A stretch of 64,000 nt of DNA. Origin: Amphibalanus amphitrite (lineage: Eukaryota; Arthropoda; Thecostraca; Balanomorpha; Balanidae). Both the position numbers and the translations under genes were made by a program. The DNA is taken from the NCBI RefSeq assembly GCF_019059575.1, contig NW_024882860.1, forward strand, positions 1-64,000. The letters are read 5' to 3'. Positions 16,701 to 28,538 of this stretch are shown one piece after another. Under the pieces are notes generated by a model, which had not been told where the DNA came from, ran no database searches, and saw only the letters and a program-made list of their open reading frames with translations. Each line of letters starts with the position of its first letter. Within the stretch, counting starts at the first letter, position 1.

Positions 16701-19700
16701 TTTTGAGCTAGTACAAAAGAGCTAGTGCTTCAAAACAGCTAGTGACAAAACAGCTAACGCTAAAATAGCTAGTAATGTAAAACAGCTAGTGACAAAACAG
16801 CTAGCGTCAATATAGCTAGTAGAGCAAAACAGCTAGTGCTTCATTATAGCTAGTGACAAAATCGCTAGCGTCGAAATAACCAATGAAGCAAAATAGCTGA
16901 TGCGTACAAGTGCGAGCAGCTATCATAGATTCTTTCCCGACAAGTCATTAGATTCTTTCCCGACGACGAGACCCGACGGGTAGGAGCAGAAGAGCACCGT
17001 TGTTTGACAAAATTATTTGGAATGTTAGAAGTAGGACAGAGGAGGGATCCCTAGGACAAACACAAATTAGAAGCGTGGCACCGGGGAATTCAAGGCATGT
17101 TTGACTCATCGTAAAAATCTCATTAATGAGATTTTTTACCGCCATCCAAAAAGAACAAAATCTTCAAGCATCTGATCTTGTGAAATTCAAAAGTGGCCAG
17201 GATGTTCAAAAACAAAAGAAAACATGTGCAGAGACAATAGACATGAATACCAGATTAGTCACTCCACTGAGACGCCACAAGGAAGGCATTGTTAGCAAAG
17301 AAGAATTCAATCGGGGAGTAGGTTTCAACATCACTTTGAATGTTTGAGATGGCATATCGCGGGAAATACATATTTACAGTCACAGATATCTTACATTTTC
17401 GAAGCGAAGTGAATGGGAAGGGAACAGAGGTCCAACGAAATAGCTGTTTTGACGATAGCTGTTTCGTCACTAGCTGTTTCGAGGCACTAGCTCTTTTGCT
17501 TCACTAGCTACTTTGACGCTAGCTGTCTTGTCACTAGCTGTTTTAAAACACTAGCTATTTTAACGCTAGCTGTTTTGTCACTAGCTGTTTTGAGGCACTA
17601 GCTGTTTTGTACTAGCTCAAAAGTCACTAGCTCAAATGTCACTAGCTATTCTGACGTGCACCCGTTTAGAGCAAACGGTACGGTAATTGAAATCATGACA
17701 TTGATGTCAAAAATCGTTATTCAGTGAAAGAGCAGTTGGGAGATGGTAATTCTTACTTCTTATAAAAAAAAATGCGTGATCAGGTACAACGTGAAAATAA
17801 TTGGTATTGCATTACACCTTTCTAGCAATTACAAATGAACATTTCTTGGCTGCTTAGAGTGATGAATATCACATAAACAAAAACAAAAACAAGTTCACCC
17901 AGCCGTCCTCACCTCTTTACGCAGAAGAACAGGGTCAGGATGGCCAGAGTGTAGATGAAAAACTCGGTCGCCATCGTTTTCTTTCGCCCGAACTTCTCGA
18001 TGATCAGTAGCGTGAAGAATATTCCTAGAGACGCGAAAACAATATAAATGGTACACCCATCTTCAACTTTATTAGCTGAAGGCAGAACATTCACACTTGT
18101 CATGCTTTTTCTTTGTTTTACACAGAACTATCCAACTGTTTTAGCAGTAGATCCCATAATGGCACCGGTACAACTGACAGCACACAGCCTCGAGCACATA
18201 AAAGACGGCAGGACTCGGCAGCTGTGTGCACCCGTACCTGGGAACTCCGCCAGTGTGGTCCAGAGCAGGTCAATGTAGTCCTCCTGCTGGAGTGGCTTAC
18301 ACGACGCCTGACATACCTGCAGTGAGAGAGACAAATGGTAAGCACGGACAGACGTCAAACGGTGAAAAATGGCAAATGGTGAGCATAAACGAACGGTGAG
18401 CGGCTTACAAGACGCCTGACATACCTGCAGTGAGAGAGACAAAATGGTTAGCACGGACAGACGTCAAACGGTGAGAAATGACAAATGGTGAGCACAAGCG
18501 AATGGTGAGCGGCTTACAAGACGCCTGACATACCTGCAGTGAGAGAGACAAAATGGTTAGCACGGACAGACGTCAAACGGTGAGAAATGACAAATGGTGA
18601 GCACAGGCGAATGGTGAGCGGCTTACACGACGCCTGACATACCTGCAGTGAGTGAGACAAATGGTAAGCACGGACAGACGTCAAACGGTGAGAAATGACA
18701 AATGGCGAGCACAAACGAATGGTGAGCGGCTTACACGGCGCCTGACATACCTGCAGTGAGTGAGACAAATGGTAAGCACGGACAGACGTCAAACGGTGAG
18801 AAATGACAAATGGCGAGCACAAACGAATAGTGAGCGGCTTACACGGCGCCTGACATACCTGCAGTGAGAGAGACAAAATGGTTAGCACGGACAGACGTCA
18901 AACGGTGAGAAATGACAAATGGTGAGCACAAGCGAATGGTGAGCGGCTTACACGACGCCTGACATACCTGCAGTGAGTGAGACAAATGGTAAGCACGGAC
19001 AGACGTCAAACGGTGAGAAATGACAAATGGCGAGCACAAACGAATGGTGAGCGGCTTACACGGCGCCTGACATACCTGCAGTGAGTGAGACAAATGGTAA
19101 GAACCGATACTGACAGCAGTGTGCAGTGTGCACTGACAAAACAGACGCCAAAATGGTGAGCAATGTAAGAACTTGTGTGAGCTTACCCGGCTACTTTAAA
19201 TAGTTCACAGAAATGAGTTACCTTATGGTACTTAGCTATGACAAAGCACCAGATTGGCACGTGTGTCTAATGGAAGTACCAAACAGAAAAGAGGTTACCC
19301 ACCTCGGCTCCCTCCCATCCCTGCGGCGCACTGCACAGATCTTCCTCGGATAGTTCAAACAGCTCCGTGGTCATCAGGACGATGCCGTAGTAGCAGAACG
19401 CGCTGGCCCACCTGCCGGCAGAGGGCGGCCTTCAGACGACAACGTAACTTCCTACAACTTCAGACGGCTAGCGACAGCACAAAATTAGCATAATGTCGCG
19501 ACCACCCCTCCATCAAGGCTGGTGCTTCTCCCAGTCGTCGGTGCACACATGCAAATACACAACCGGTTTCGATGCGGATCTGTCTAGTGCCTACCTCTAC
19601 CATGATGTATAATTCAAGAGATGGCGGGTTCAAGGAAGGTTCAGAGGTTAAAAATAGCCGACAGTATGCTGCCGTATCCTGCATAATGGGCGAGACAGCC

Positions 19701-22700
19701 GTATGCTGCAGACTGGAGGCTCTCGGCGTACATGGGGTGCTACGGCTATGTCGTGCATGGGGTGCAACGGCTATGTCGTGCATGGGATTGGGGTGCAACG
19801 GCTATGCCGTGCTAGGTAGATCGGGCCTTTGAACAATACCCCTCTACCAACGCTGGATCCAAACATCCCGGTGCACATTATAATATATCGTTTGGATAAA
19901 GTATATCGTCCTCGCGTTGTTAACTACTTGTTTCATGCCGAAAGTACAATTTGACGAGAAAAAAAAAACAAAGGCCGTAAAAATAATATCATGAAGGTCA
20001 TGTAAAGACGTGTCATGAAATAACAGTAACAATTGTCGGTCGCTTAAAAAAAAAAAAAAAAAAAAAACGCTAAGCCGGTCCTGTCACCATATCAACCCCG
20101 CGCCGCGCTCACCATCGTCAACCTCGCACCCCTCTCACCATATCCACCCGACGCCCGCTCACCATATGAACCAGAGCAGCAGTGTGGTGGTGCGCAGCTC
20201 GGGCACCAGCAGGTCGCTGAGCGCTCCGCGCCGCACTGTGCTCACGTCATCTACGATCAGCCGGCCGAGCAGCATCGGCTTGCCGTTGTCGTCTGCCATC
20301 CGTTTGAGGGTGCTCAGCGCGCGCTCTGACTGACCGCTCGCCGCGTGAAACCGCGCGCTCTCCGGAAGCCACTGTGGTGTAAAAGATATTATGTCATAGA
20401 ATTATATGGGTCATAGATGGGTCATCGCGGGATTACTGTCATACCACTGGCAGACACGGGGAGGTCACAGGGGTCACTGGCAGACATGAGGTCACAGGGG
20501 TTAGTGGCGGACCCCTTGAGGCATTGACTGTAATGACTATTGACTATGTCCGAAAACTATCGCAGTCTGTCTCTCCGACCGCACATGGCATTTTGTGTGC
20601 TGCTGCTATAGCTGCTGCCACAGACCACAGCAAACTGCCTGGCCCGACCGCGCATGATATTTGTAGCAACCTTTGCCATAGCTACCTCTACAGATGTTGT
20701 CATACGAAACGGCCACCCTGTCCACCCGAACCCACTCACCGGACATATGAGGGTGAACAGCAGTAGAGGCAGTGACGAGAGGCCCAGCAGCCACTTCCAG
20801 CCCAGTGTGGGCATCACAAACAGGGCCAGCAGCACCTCCATACAGGCTCCCAGCGCCCAGAAACACTGCTCGTACACACCGGAATAGGGGGCTTTGTTAG
20901 CGCTGGATGGGCTAAACTATAATAAGTAGCGAGAGTTCTGCAAAGAAACCATTAGTGATGTATGGCCCGGCAATATATTACAACTCAGGACTTGTGAAGT
21001 AAAAATTTAACGACGCTACTAAAAAAAAAACGAGATGGGTCTAATGAGTATCAAATAGGAAATATGTACATCAGTGATTACTAGACATACGGAAATTTCC
21101 TAGCGTCGCAACATGTATTTCGACGAGTGGAAGGAAATATCCTGTGAGATATCGGTCGCAGATTGTCAAGAATGCTGCGTGGGTATCATCGATAAAATAT
21201 TAAACCAGAGAACATCGCCCACGAAACACTGCGATCACAGTCTTCATCAGTGCCATTCGCACAACTGATACAGCAGGTGCAGTTGCACCCAAGTAATGCC
21301 TAGTGGAAATCGAAACAAGCTTTCCTCCAAATGTATTTCCGGACAGAATGTATTGACTCACCTCCAATAAAATAACGCACTTTCCTCGCTGCTTCACGGG
21401 CAAGTACTCAGCGTATAGTGTAACACTGAAAACAGACCAAAACACTAAAGCGTGCAAAATGTGCTCCAACTTATGATACACAATTGAAAACGTATTCGGT
21501 GATCGGGTGCTTCGTAAAGGAAATACACGAGCATGAATGTGCTCAACAAGAAGCATGCAGGCAAAACGAACAAAATTGTCTGAAATATACGAAACACATC
21601 TATTTACAACTAACAAATAGTCCACACAAAAACAAAATCAAACCTCCTTCACACATGCAGCTAAAAAAAAAAAAAACATTTTAAGCCACATCAAATCCAA
21701 AATGGATAAAACAAAAGCCCCACTGGGTGATCCTCCACGACCCATATTCTGTCCTCTTTGCGGAACGAGAGATTCTCCTCTCTTCGAGAATAAGGCAAGG
21801 GTGGTACTCACGCCTGAGGTATGGCTCCGACGCAGAAGCCGACCAGACCCCGCAGCAGCAGCAGCCAGACATAGGTAGGCGCAAATGCTGACAGGAAGCC
21901 ATAGAAGAACAAGAACGAGCCGGACAATACCAGCGTCTGTTCAAACACGGAAGAGAGTGAGAGGGCGAAAACACAACGCACGGGGAATAGATGAGCAGTT
22001 TGGGCAGGCGACTCATTGAAGTTCATACCGCATAGCCTCATCTGAGTTGGATACTACTGAGCAAAATGCGAGACCGAAGAGCTACCTGCGTGGTATAGGT
22101 ATGTGCTCGATCGGCGTACGTAAACATACTTTTGTAATAATTATCAGCGCACTCGCTTAGAAAATGTCATTTCTCTGCACGGACCAGGATCTGGTTATCT
22201 ATCCTTGTTTTCGACCTCACTCTACACAGTCACCCCGAGTCGTACCGTTTTCCGTCCGTACTTGTCGCTGAATTTTCCCCAAAATGGCGAGCTGAGCATC
22301 ATGCCGAGGAAGACGACAGTGGTGATGAACGCCTGACGCCACTCGGATATGCGCCACGTGCACTGGACGGCCGGGGACAGGATAGAGAGGATCATCATCT
22401 CCATCGAGTCGGCCATCCAGCAGAGGCCCGTGATGAGCGAGAGGCGCACTTGGAAGCGTCCGAAGCCGATGGCGTTCACCGCCTGGTCCACGGTGAACGT
22501 GTCTGTGAGAGAGATGGGTTGCAGTTAGATCGGTGGACGAGCGATGGTGGGGCGAAACGGGGGCCCCAGTGACGATTGCAACGGCAGAACTGTTAGGACG
22601 CCTAAGACCTTTATATAACAGCGCTATACTGTGTGATCAATCTTGATTGGGCCGAAAGTAGACAGGTTGGCAGATAGGTACACAGCCCAGTGGAGTGGGG

Positions 22701-23256
22701 AAGTTATGTGAATCGAGCTCAGCATAACACATTCGAATGTCATCGGGGATAACTATCGGGCGTATATAGAGGCACTCGCAACAAGACAATTACGATTGAA
22801 ACAAACGTAGAGAAAAATAATACATGCGAACAACCACCAAACAATGCAATGACATCGAAATCATTAGCAAAGGATAAGCATAAAAATGACGTCTGAAAAC
22901 ATACCCAAGAACAATAATCCTCAAAATATACGCATCCAACAATAATTGTATCGTCCTAAGCAGCTACAAAACATTTTGTTGGCCAGCCATCTCAACTTTG
23001 GTCTACAAGAAACCGTCATATCCTCCCCTAGTATTTTACTGGCCACTAATCTCTACCCCTGCCCTCTACCACCCCTTCCCCTGCGATACTAACCATCAGG
23101 CACAACGCCGGCGGTGGATGCGGTCATCTCGAGCTCATCGCCGGGATCCCGCACGCCGCGCACCTGGCTGAGCAGCGAGCCCGGCGCTACGCTACCCGCC
23201 AGAGACGACAGGTCCTCATAGCCGCTGCCCGAGCTGGACGAGCGGATGCGCGGCAT
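13709..23256 (-). CDS. SVOP: Synaptic vesicle 2-related protein (SVOP-like MFS transporter)
   Basis: A 12-transmembrane major facilitator related to the SV2/SVOP group, which in other animals sits on synaptic vesicles; the substrate is unknown. Exons (5' to 3'): 23256-23094, 22502-22246, 21936-21812, 21425-21362, 20865-20740, 20371-20163, 19411-19303, 18316-18238, 18024-17913, 16604-16520, 15282-15193, 13852-13709. Frame is continuous over 520 codons (human SVOP 548). Diagnostic stretches: DAVxAIGFG-like [10 protein letters not shown] in exon 2, [17 protein letters not shown] in TM1, MFS motif [12 protein letters not shown] (130-140), [11 protein letters not shown] in exon 4, WLPESAR starting exon 6, [21 protein letters not shown] across exons 7-8, EKFGRKKTM (387-395), [10 protein letters not shown] (exon 10) and [11 protein letters not shown] near the C-terminus. 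The start ATG opens a Ser-rich cytoplasmic head with no signal peptide. Exon 8's acceptor is replicated in a tandem array and a second candidate last exon lies at 14277-14384. Confidence 0.9.
14277..14384 (-). other. SVOP: Candidate alternative last exon of SVOP
   Basis: After a GCGCAG acceptor (14386-14385), a frame in the correct phase 0 continues exon 11 with 35 codons and then TAG. It reads [25 protein letters not shown] then a short polar tail. It has the same plan as the regular last exon (a final membrane segment, TAGLACLL versus LAGLAVLC) but lacks the conserved LPIETRGR ending. It would be used instead of 13852-13709. Seen: acceptor, frame, hydrophobicity. Inferred: use in transcripts. 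Confidence 0.45.
14390..14935 (-). repeat. Minisatellite carrying repeated acceptor-like sequence
   Basis: More than a dozen imperfect units of about 30-48 bp. On the minus strand each reads roughly CCCGCTCCTATGCGCAGTTTACCC, the same as the acceptor and first bases of the candidate alternative last exon next to it (CGCTCCTACGCGCAG then TTCACCC). Many units therefore contain a pyrimidine-rich CAG/TT junction. Confidence 0.85.
15303..16519. other. SVOP intron 10
   Basis: Ordinary AT-rich intronic sequence. No repeat or conserved coding segment was recognised. Confidence 0.5.
16660..17663. mobile_element. Foldback-type DNA transposon with 9-bp target duplication
   Basis: Two inverted arms of about 230 bp (16660-16900 and 17433-17663) begin GGGTCCACGTCAAAA and, on the other strand, GGGTGCACGTCAGAA. 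Both are built from short units of the type AAAACAGCTAGTGAC. The outermost bases are flanked by a perfect 9-bp direct repeat, GTTTAGAGC, at 16651-16659 and 17664-17672. The ~530-bp middle has no recognisable transposase. Nine-base duplications with long subrepeat-rich inverted ends are typical of foldback/Mutator-like elements. It lies in SVOP intron 9. Confidence 0.85.
18291..19098 (-). repeat. 108/109-bp tandem array of the SVOP exon 8 acceptor and exon start
   Basis: The word ACATACCTGCAG (plus strand) occurs at 18311, 18419, 18528, 18637, 18745, 18853, 18962 and 19070, spacing 108 or 109. On the minus strand every unit carries CACTGCAG followed by GTATGTCAGGCG.CGTGTAAGCC, i.e. the exon 8 acceptor and the codons for VCQA(S/P)CKPL. 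Only the unit at 18316 continues into the full exon; the others run into intron-like sequence. Confidence 0.9.
19727..19815. repeat. Short tandem repeat in SVOP intron 6
   Basis: About three units of the type GGGGTGCAACGGCTATGTCG with spacers. It is too short to suggest a function. A separate run of about 23 A lies at 20047-20069. Confidence 0.6.
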
Positions 23257-23700
23257 CGCTGGGCCGGTGGGACGCTACGCTGGCATTGTGAAACCTGGGG
23301 CAGTGTGGGGAAGGGCTGGTGAGACTAGAGACACAAGGTGTCTGAAGAAGAAAGTGTGTTATGTTGGAAATGATCTGCAGCTGTGATTACTATTTAGTAT
23401 TTGGGTAGGTATGCTGAGCTGGGCACATTTTAATAATAACATCGCTTAAGTTTGTGCAAGATACTTAATCTCATACAGAGCATTCAAGTGGACTACCATT
23501 ACATACACCTACCATTGCAGAAGAAAACAAGGTAAGAAACCAGGTTGACAGTCACAGGCCATCACTGCAGGTGCACTGATAGGTTATCAGTTGAGAATCT
23601 TATCATTTTCCTCTCAGGCCTAAGTATGCAGTGATGTGGTTCAATTCCCCTCAACCTTGGGCACAATTATAAGGCCCAGTTCTTTCAGTGGAGCAGACCA

Positions 23701-23935
23701 GACAGCAGAGCGCTGTTCGGCGGCCGGCTAGCGCGCTAGCCCGCGCACACATACGTGCACGTTGCCCCGGCAACGGGCTATTGACCAATGAGAAGTGCGC
23801 TACGGGGGGCACAGGTATATGAAAAATCGCAGTGACGTTGCACTTTCCTCGCTTCTCATTGGTCAATAGCCCGTTGCCGGGGCAACCAGCACGCATATGA
23901 GCGCCGGCAAGAGTACTAGCCGGCCCCCGATCAGG
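23701..23935. repeat. Hairpin element with perfect 35-bp arms upstream of SVOP
   Basis: 23761-23795 and 23852-23886 are exact reverse complements, around a 56-bp loop. Weaker inverted similarity extends outward (GCGCACACATACGTGC versus GCACGCATATGAGCGC, and GCCGGC on both sides). Each arm includes ATTGGTCAAT, an inverted CCAAT box. It lies about 500 bp upstream of the SVOP start codon, so it may be a small transposon, a promoter element, or both. Confidence 0.6.
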
Positions 23936-24864
23936 GCCAAGAGAACTCACAGGTAGCCTACCCAGCCGATGAGTCATGACAAACATCCAACACCTTCCAA
24001 CACAGAATACTCAAAGCTAGTTAAAAGTTAAAACATTGGTCATTTTTCATCTGCTATGCATACAGAGAATCAATGCATTATCTTTCCATCAAAACATTAA
24101 TTTTTAAATTAATTGTAACATTTCATCATTCTTTTCCTGAAAGACAGCACTTCTATCAATACCTTTATTTTCTACTGCACTGTGGCAGCAACACAAAACA
24201 AAAAAAGAAGATTCTGGAATTAGGAAAGATTGGAGAACTACAGGTATGTTCCATTGATTCCTCAAACTTGATCATCAACAGGCTCATCTAACCTCCTCTC
24301 ATTAAAAAAAAATTGTTTGTCACTACTCGAAACTCCCCCAAGCTCATCCCCATTCCACATCTCACCACCACTATTTGCCTTCTCCCTCATCCCAAACAAA
24401 TGTTGGATTTTTGGATGAGGATCTGCATAGTGCATGGACATATTATGACGCACATTATTCAAACTTGAATTAATTTGCAAGATTGAGCATTACGGAAATG
24501 ATTGTGGGGACTGGTGGGGACTGAGGGTGACAATATTCATTTTTAGCAATTTTCCATATATATCTGCTTTTTATTTGAAAGAAATTTTATCTCAATCTCA
24601 GTCAATGCTAACACACCATCAACACCACCCATTACATCCTGAAAACAGCTTAGTTCCTCACAGAAATGTTTATGAGGCTCCTCTAGAATGGCTCTCCTCG
24701 AAGCTCATCCTGCCTCAGAGGTTTTTATTTTACATTTACCACTGGAACAGACCCAATAATAAAAATCACAAATTTACTTGCATAATAGCCAAGATGACTA
24801 CACCTTTTTCCTTCAGTTTGAAAAAGTAGGAGTTCAATTTCAAAAAGATGCACTACTTTTTTTC
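23936..24864. other. Intergenic, nothing recognised
   Basis: AT-rich, with no conserved coding frame, tRNA or obvious repeat. Confidence 0.4.
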
Positions 24865-25190
24865 TAAATTTAGTTCGAATGTTTGAATGGACGGATTGAC
24901 AGAGCCGAAGCCCACGCTAAGCAGAGCTTGTTGCGTAGACCCCGACCCCTACCGACTACCGTCCGATCGCGCAATTCCGGGCATCAGGAGAATTTAGATG
25001 CCAAAGTTTAACGTGCCCTTCAAAGCCGGACACGGCCTGTCCCACTCAACTGACTTCAACTGGCTGCGGCTGCTCCCACCAACCGCAGACCATCCCCGTC
25101 AGGAGTCTCAAATATCGAGCGCCGGAGCGTCTCGAACCCGGGCTCTCACTACCGGGAGTCCAATGCTCTATCAACTGAGCTACGGGACAG
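24865..25190 (-). mobile_element. tRNA-derived SINE, copy 2
   Basis: Nearly identical to 1830-2150, with the same minus-strand A box and B box in the head (about 25188-25117) and the same body. Differences are a few substitutions and a small insertion near 24950. It shows that the unit is a dispersed family of about 320 bp. Confidence 0.85.
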
Positions 25191-25839
25191 GCGAAATTGA
25201 AAGATTTCATTTAAATTGAATGGCAATTGGCACATGTCTGAAATTACAGTGTGCCTTTTCAAATTGAAGCAAAACAGGTGTAGATGACATGACATGCTAT
25301 TGACCTGGTGAGTTCAGTAGATATAACACAAAATTAAAGGCATAGTAAGCATAATGATGTGATAATAATTAGATTGTAATGGTCGATTGCAATTTGAATT
25401 GTGATCGCTGGCTCAGCGATCTAGATCTAACCTCTCTAACCTCCAGCGACACCACTGACACTGGGCCTGGAAACTCCAATTTAAAATTAAATGATTACCT
25501 TTTCACATGAATGATGTTTATGAATATTTTCAATGACAGATGAGCTACTGTTTAATATCTTGATTCATGAATAACAGCAATTTTATCAAAATTTTCCACG
25601 AGAATTTGTTGCACCGTGCAAGCACCGTTTATTCACACACTGACACCACAAGAAAAAATATAACATTTACACGGGTCAGGGAAAACGGCGCACGAGTGAC
25701 ATAATTTGGCAGCAAGGCATAGCGGGAAAATTCTTCACCAAGCACAAAGTTTTTTCCTCCTGAATCACTCCGATTGGCATTCAGATATCTATGCCATGGA
25801 TGAAAGAACCTGGATAGGAAACTCCTATTCCTTCAACAT

Positions 25840-26297
25840 TGGGCCTGTTCCAGCGCCTCCAGAAACCTCCAGAAAGCTCCAGAAAGCTCTAGAATTCTCC
25901 AGAGAGCGTTCCAGCGCCTCCAGAAAGCTCCAGAAAGCTCTCGCCAAAGCTCCAGAAACCTCCAGTAGCCTCCAGAGAGTTGAGAGGTCCAAATTTCTCT
26001 GGAGGCTCTGGTCTACAATTATGGCGCACATGTGACAATCACGAATGTAAACAAAGGACATTTGACTGATAATTTTACAACTTGAATGTAAAGAAAATTA
26101 CATTGCTATAATTTTATTTATCTTTTTAACTAAAATTGAAAACAAATTTTGCGTTTCAAGAGAGAACAATCGTCATTCTTTTGGTATCTATGACACCAAT
26201 CTCCAGAAATCTCCAGATTGCGTTCCAGCGCCTCCAGTAAAACCTCTGGTAGAGCCTCCAGTCAAGAATTTATTCTGGAGGCGCTGGAACAGGCCCA
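25840..26297. mobile_element. Small inverted-repeat element (MITE)
   Basis: The first and last 23 bp (25840-25862, 26275-26297) are perfect reverse complements starting TGGGCCTGTTCCAGCG. Variants of CCAGCGCCTCCAG and CTCCAGAAA are repeated near both ends, while the middle is AT-rich. No coding frame and no clear target duplication is visible. Confidence 0.7.
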
Positions 26298-26839
26298 TTA
26301 CGGGCAGCGTTCCGGGCGATCGACCTGCCACCTAGCGTTCGGTAAGTATCGGGACTGGAAACTCCCGCCGTTAAGCATTACGGCCTATGGGGGACGCGGG
26401 GCGGCATGTTTTGAAACGGGTATTAGACCGCAATGCGGATTTATTTTTTAGGTTTAGAAGCTATATACGACAGACAAAATTGATCAGGCTATCGAATGAG
26501 ACCAAAACTATTATTGTCCGTTCCGCACAAAAGTCGTACACGAGGGCCGAATACAGGCGACCTTGAAAAAGAGGGCCATTTCTAGTGTTTTTCTCTTACG
26601 CGGCGCCGGTGAACGCTTACGCGGCGCCAGTGAATGCGCGGCAGACGCGGCTCCCGCTGCCGCCGCGCGTGCCCTCGGGCACTTACCGAAGGGAACGCAA
26701 TCAGCTGTTAGTTTCCAATCCAGGTTCTCCTTCATCCATGTCTATGCATTCAGCATACGCCTCCAGCAGGCTGCAGCAGACAGCAGTTGACGAACTTTAG
26801 ATAGAAACATGCTAGATCACTGAAAAGTAGAATACTTAG
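26298..26839. other. Intergenic, nothing recognised
   Basis: A GC-rich patch at about 26595-26700 is open in several frames but matches no family I recognise. It has no convincing splice sites tying it to a gene. Confidence 0.35.
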
Positions 26840-27539
26840 GATGCCGGATGCGTTCGCCGTTCAGCTTCGCGATACGAAACTGATGTGCAACATGACATTT
26901 TCTGTGACCTTGACCCGAGGTCAAATTCCTAATTTGACCTTTTCAGGTCAACTTATAGCTTATTCGGCGTGTGTCGACGAGAGAAACGCGATGCTGGTAA
27001 CTAATCAACGTGACTTACAAGCTTGACGTCAAAAGTTATTACAGAAAAAAAAACGTTTTCCCAAAAACGTCAGATTGTGAGTTTTCGTGCCCTCTGGAGG
27101 CTGAACCGTTGAACGTAGGTGAAATGTGAAAGCATTAGGCTCAGAAAGAACTTTTAAACAGCTAGTCGAATGCGCTTTTCCGCGGTGCTCTAGCTCTATT
27201 GGTTCCGAATTATACGCCGATTTTTGAAAAGCTGTCAAAATACGGAACCAATTTCGTAACAAATTTACTTTCGACCTCCGGTGACCTCAGTGATTACCTG
27301 ATCGAAAAATGACCTATACAAGCTACGATTCTGAAAGATCGTATACCGAGCTATCTATTCACTATTGCTTTTTTAATCTTTCTAGCTTTTTTGCTTTCCG
27401 ATATAACCTGGTATGGCCAAATACCTACCAGGTTTCCCCAATAACCCCCAACGCCCCCAAACCAAACAAAGTGGCCAAACAATACCCCCCCCCCCACCAT
27501 GGCGAAGTCGGCTGACAGGTCCACCCGGGCGCGGGTTAA
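26840..27539. mobile_element. TTAA/AGGTCA element, left-truncated
   Basis: The interior (ACCCGAGGTCAAATT, TTTTCAGGTCAAC and 'gccctctggaggct.aaccgttga') matches 1590-1820 and 32170-32370. The right end has a C-run, GGCGAAGTCGGCTGA and GGGCGCGGGTTAA. Its terminal TTAA (27536-27539) is also the first TTAA of the next element. Confidence 0.65.
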
Positions 27540-28483
27540 CCCGCAAGTTGCTGTGGGGGGGGGGGGGCGTTAATTAAACGCCCCCACTTTTTCGCCGGGC
27601 CATAGCATAAAAACGGCGCGCCGCAGGCGCACCAAATTTTGGATACCTGTAGGGAATTGATTTAAGTTTATTGTGACAAAGTTTTTAAAAAAAGTCAGTC
27701 AGGAATTTTTTGAGATATCGAGGTTTTAGTGACGTCATGATTTCTGAGTTTTCGACCAAAAACGGCATATGTTCAAAAAATAATATAAAATCGCAGAATA
27801 GACATACAGACATGCCGTAAACGCCATTAGACTGCCAATACCATGAACAATCAAATAGCTATCTTCGATTATTGATTATCGTTCCGCATTTTCCAAAAGC
27901 TTGAACTGAATCTTGGGAATTTCTCGTGACTACTTCACGAGTCACGACCATGACACATGTATTTCTTAAATTGAACTTTTTGAGCCAAACACGTACACAT
28001 ATGATAAAATGAATGTCACCATCGTGTTCTACGACCCAAATTACCCATGAAACATGTGTCACAGGCTGCGAATATCAGTTTTGCTTTCCGGGGATAGATA
28101 TGTGCTTACACGGTTGACCTGACCTTGACCCTGACCTATGCTTGACTGACCCCTAAATGGAGTTGACACTCTTGTAGGCCTTATATGATGGATTATGCAC
28201 CGTTTTGACAGAGTTTATGACGAGAGGCGCCCATTGCGAAGTCCTGAAGTCCATGCTACTGAAAGCCCGATTTCAGGTGTTTGACCTGACCTTGACCCGA
28301 CCTGTGACCTCAAAATTCAACTTTAAAGTACTCACCTGAAGCGTCTCGTCGCGTTCTTTCGTTTGCCGCCTCGTGCGTTTCGCTGCGCCTATTGGTTCTC
28401 GAGTTATCGGCTGGGGGCGTTTAACGCCCCCTCCCCCACAGCAAACGGTGGGTGGCGAAATACCCCAGCAACTGCCGGGTTAA
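27536..28483. mobile_element. Intact TTAA element, second copy of a back-to-back pair
   Basis: Begins TTAACCCGCAAGTTGCTG and ends CAGCAACTGCCGGGTTAA (948 bp). Subterminal G-run/C-run hairpins are at 27555-27597 and about 28410-28440, the latter containing GTTTAAC. It contains TGACGTCA at 27730-27737 and AGGTCA-type repeats at 28110-28320. There is no coding frame of note. Confidence 0.7.
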
Positions 28484-28538
28484 TGGATCGGAAATAAATG
28501 ATGGATTGACTGATGGATTGATATCGTAACCATCCAAA

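Noticed and set aside
17126-17347. 73-codon frame inside the foldback element as a transposase
   Set aside because: Too short and lysine/glutamine-rich by base composition; no catalytic motif.
18291-19098. Regularly spaced repeats resembling a CRISPR array
   Set aside because: The whole 108/109-bp unit is conserved with no variable spacers, and it contains a eukaryotic splice acceptor. It is a tandem minisatellite.
26563-26800. Ala-rich open frames in a GC-rich patch
   Set aside because: Several frames are open together, a GC effect; no splice sites or known domain.
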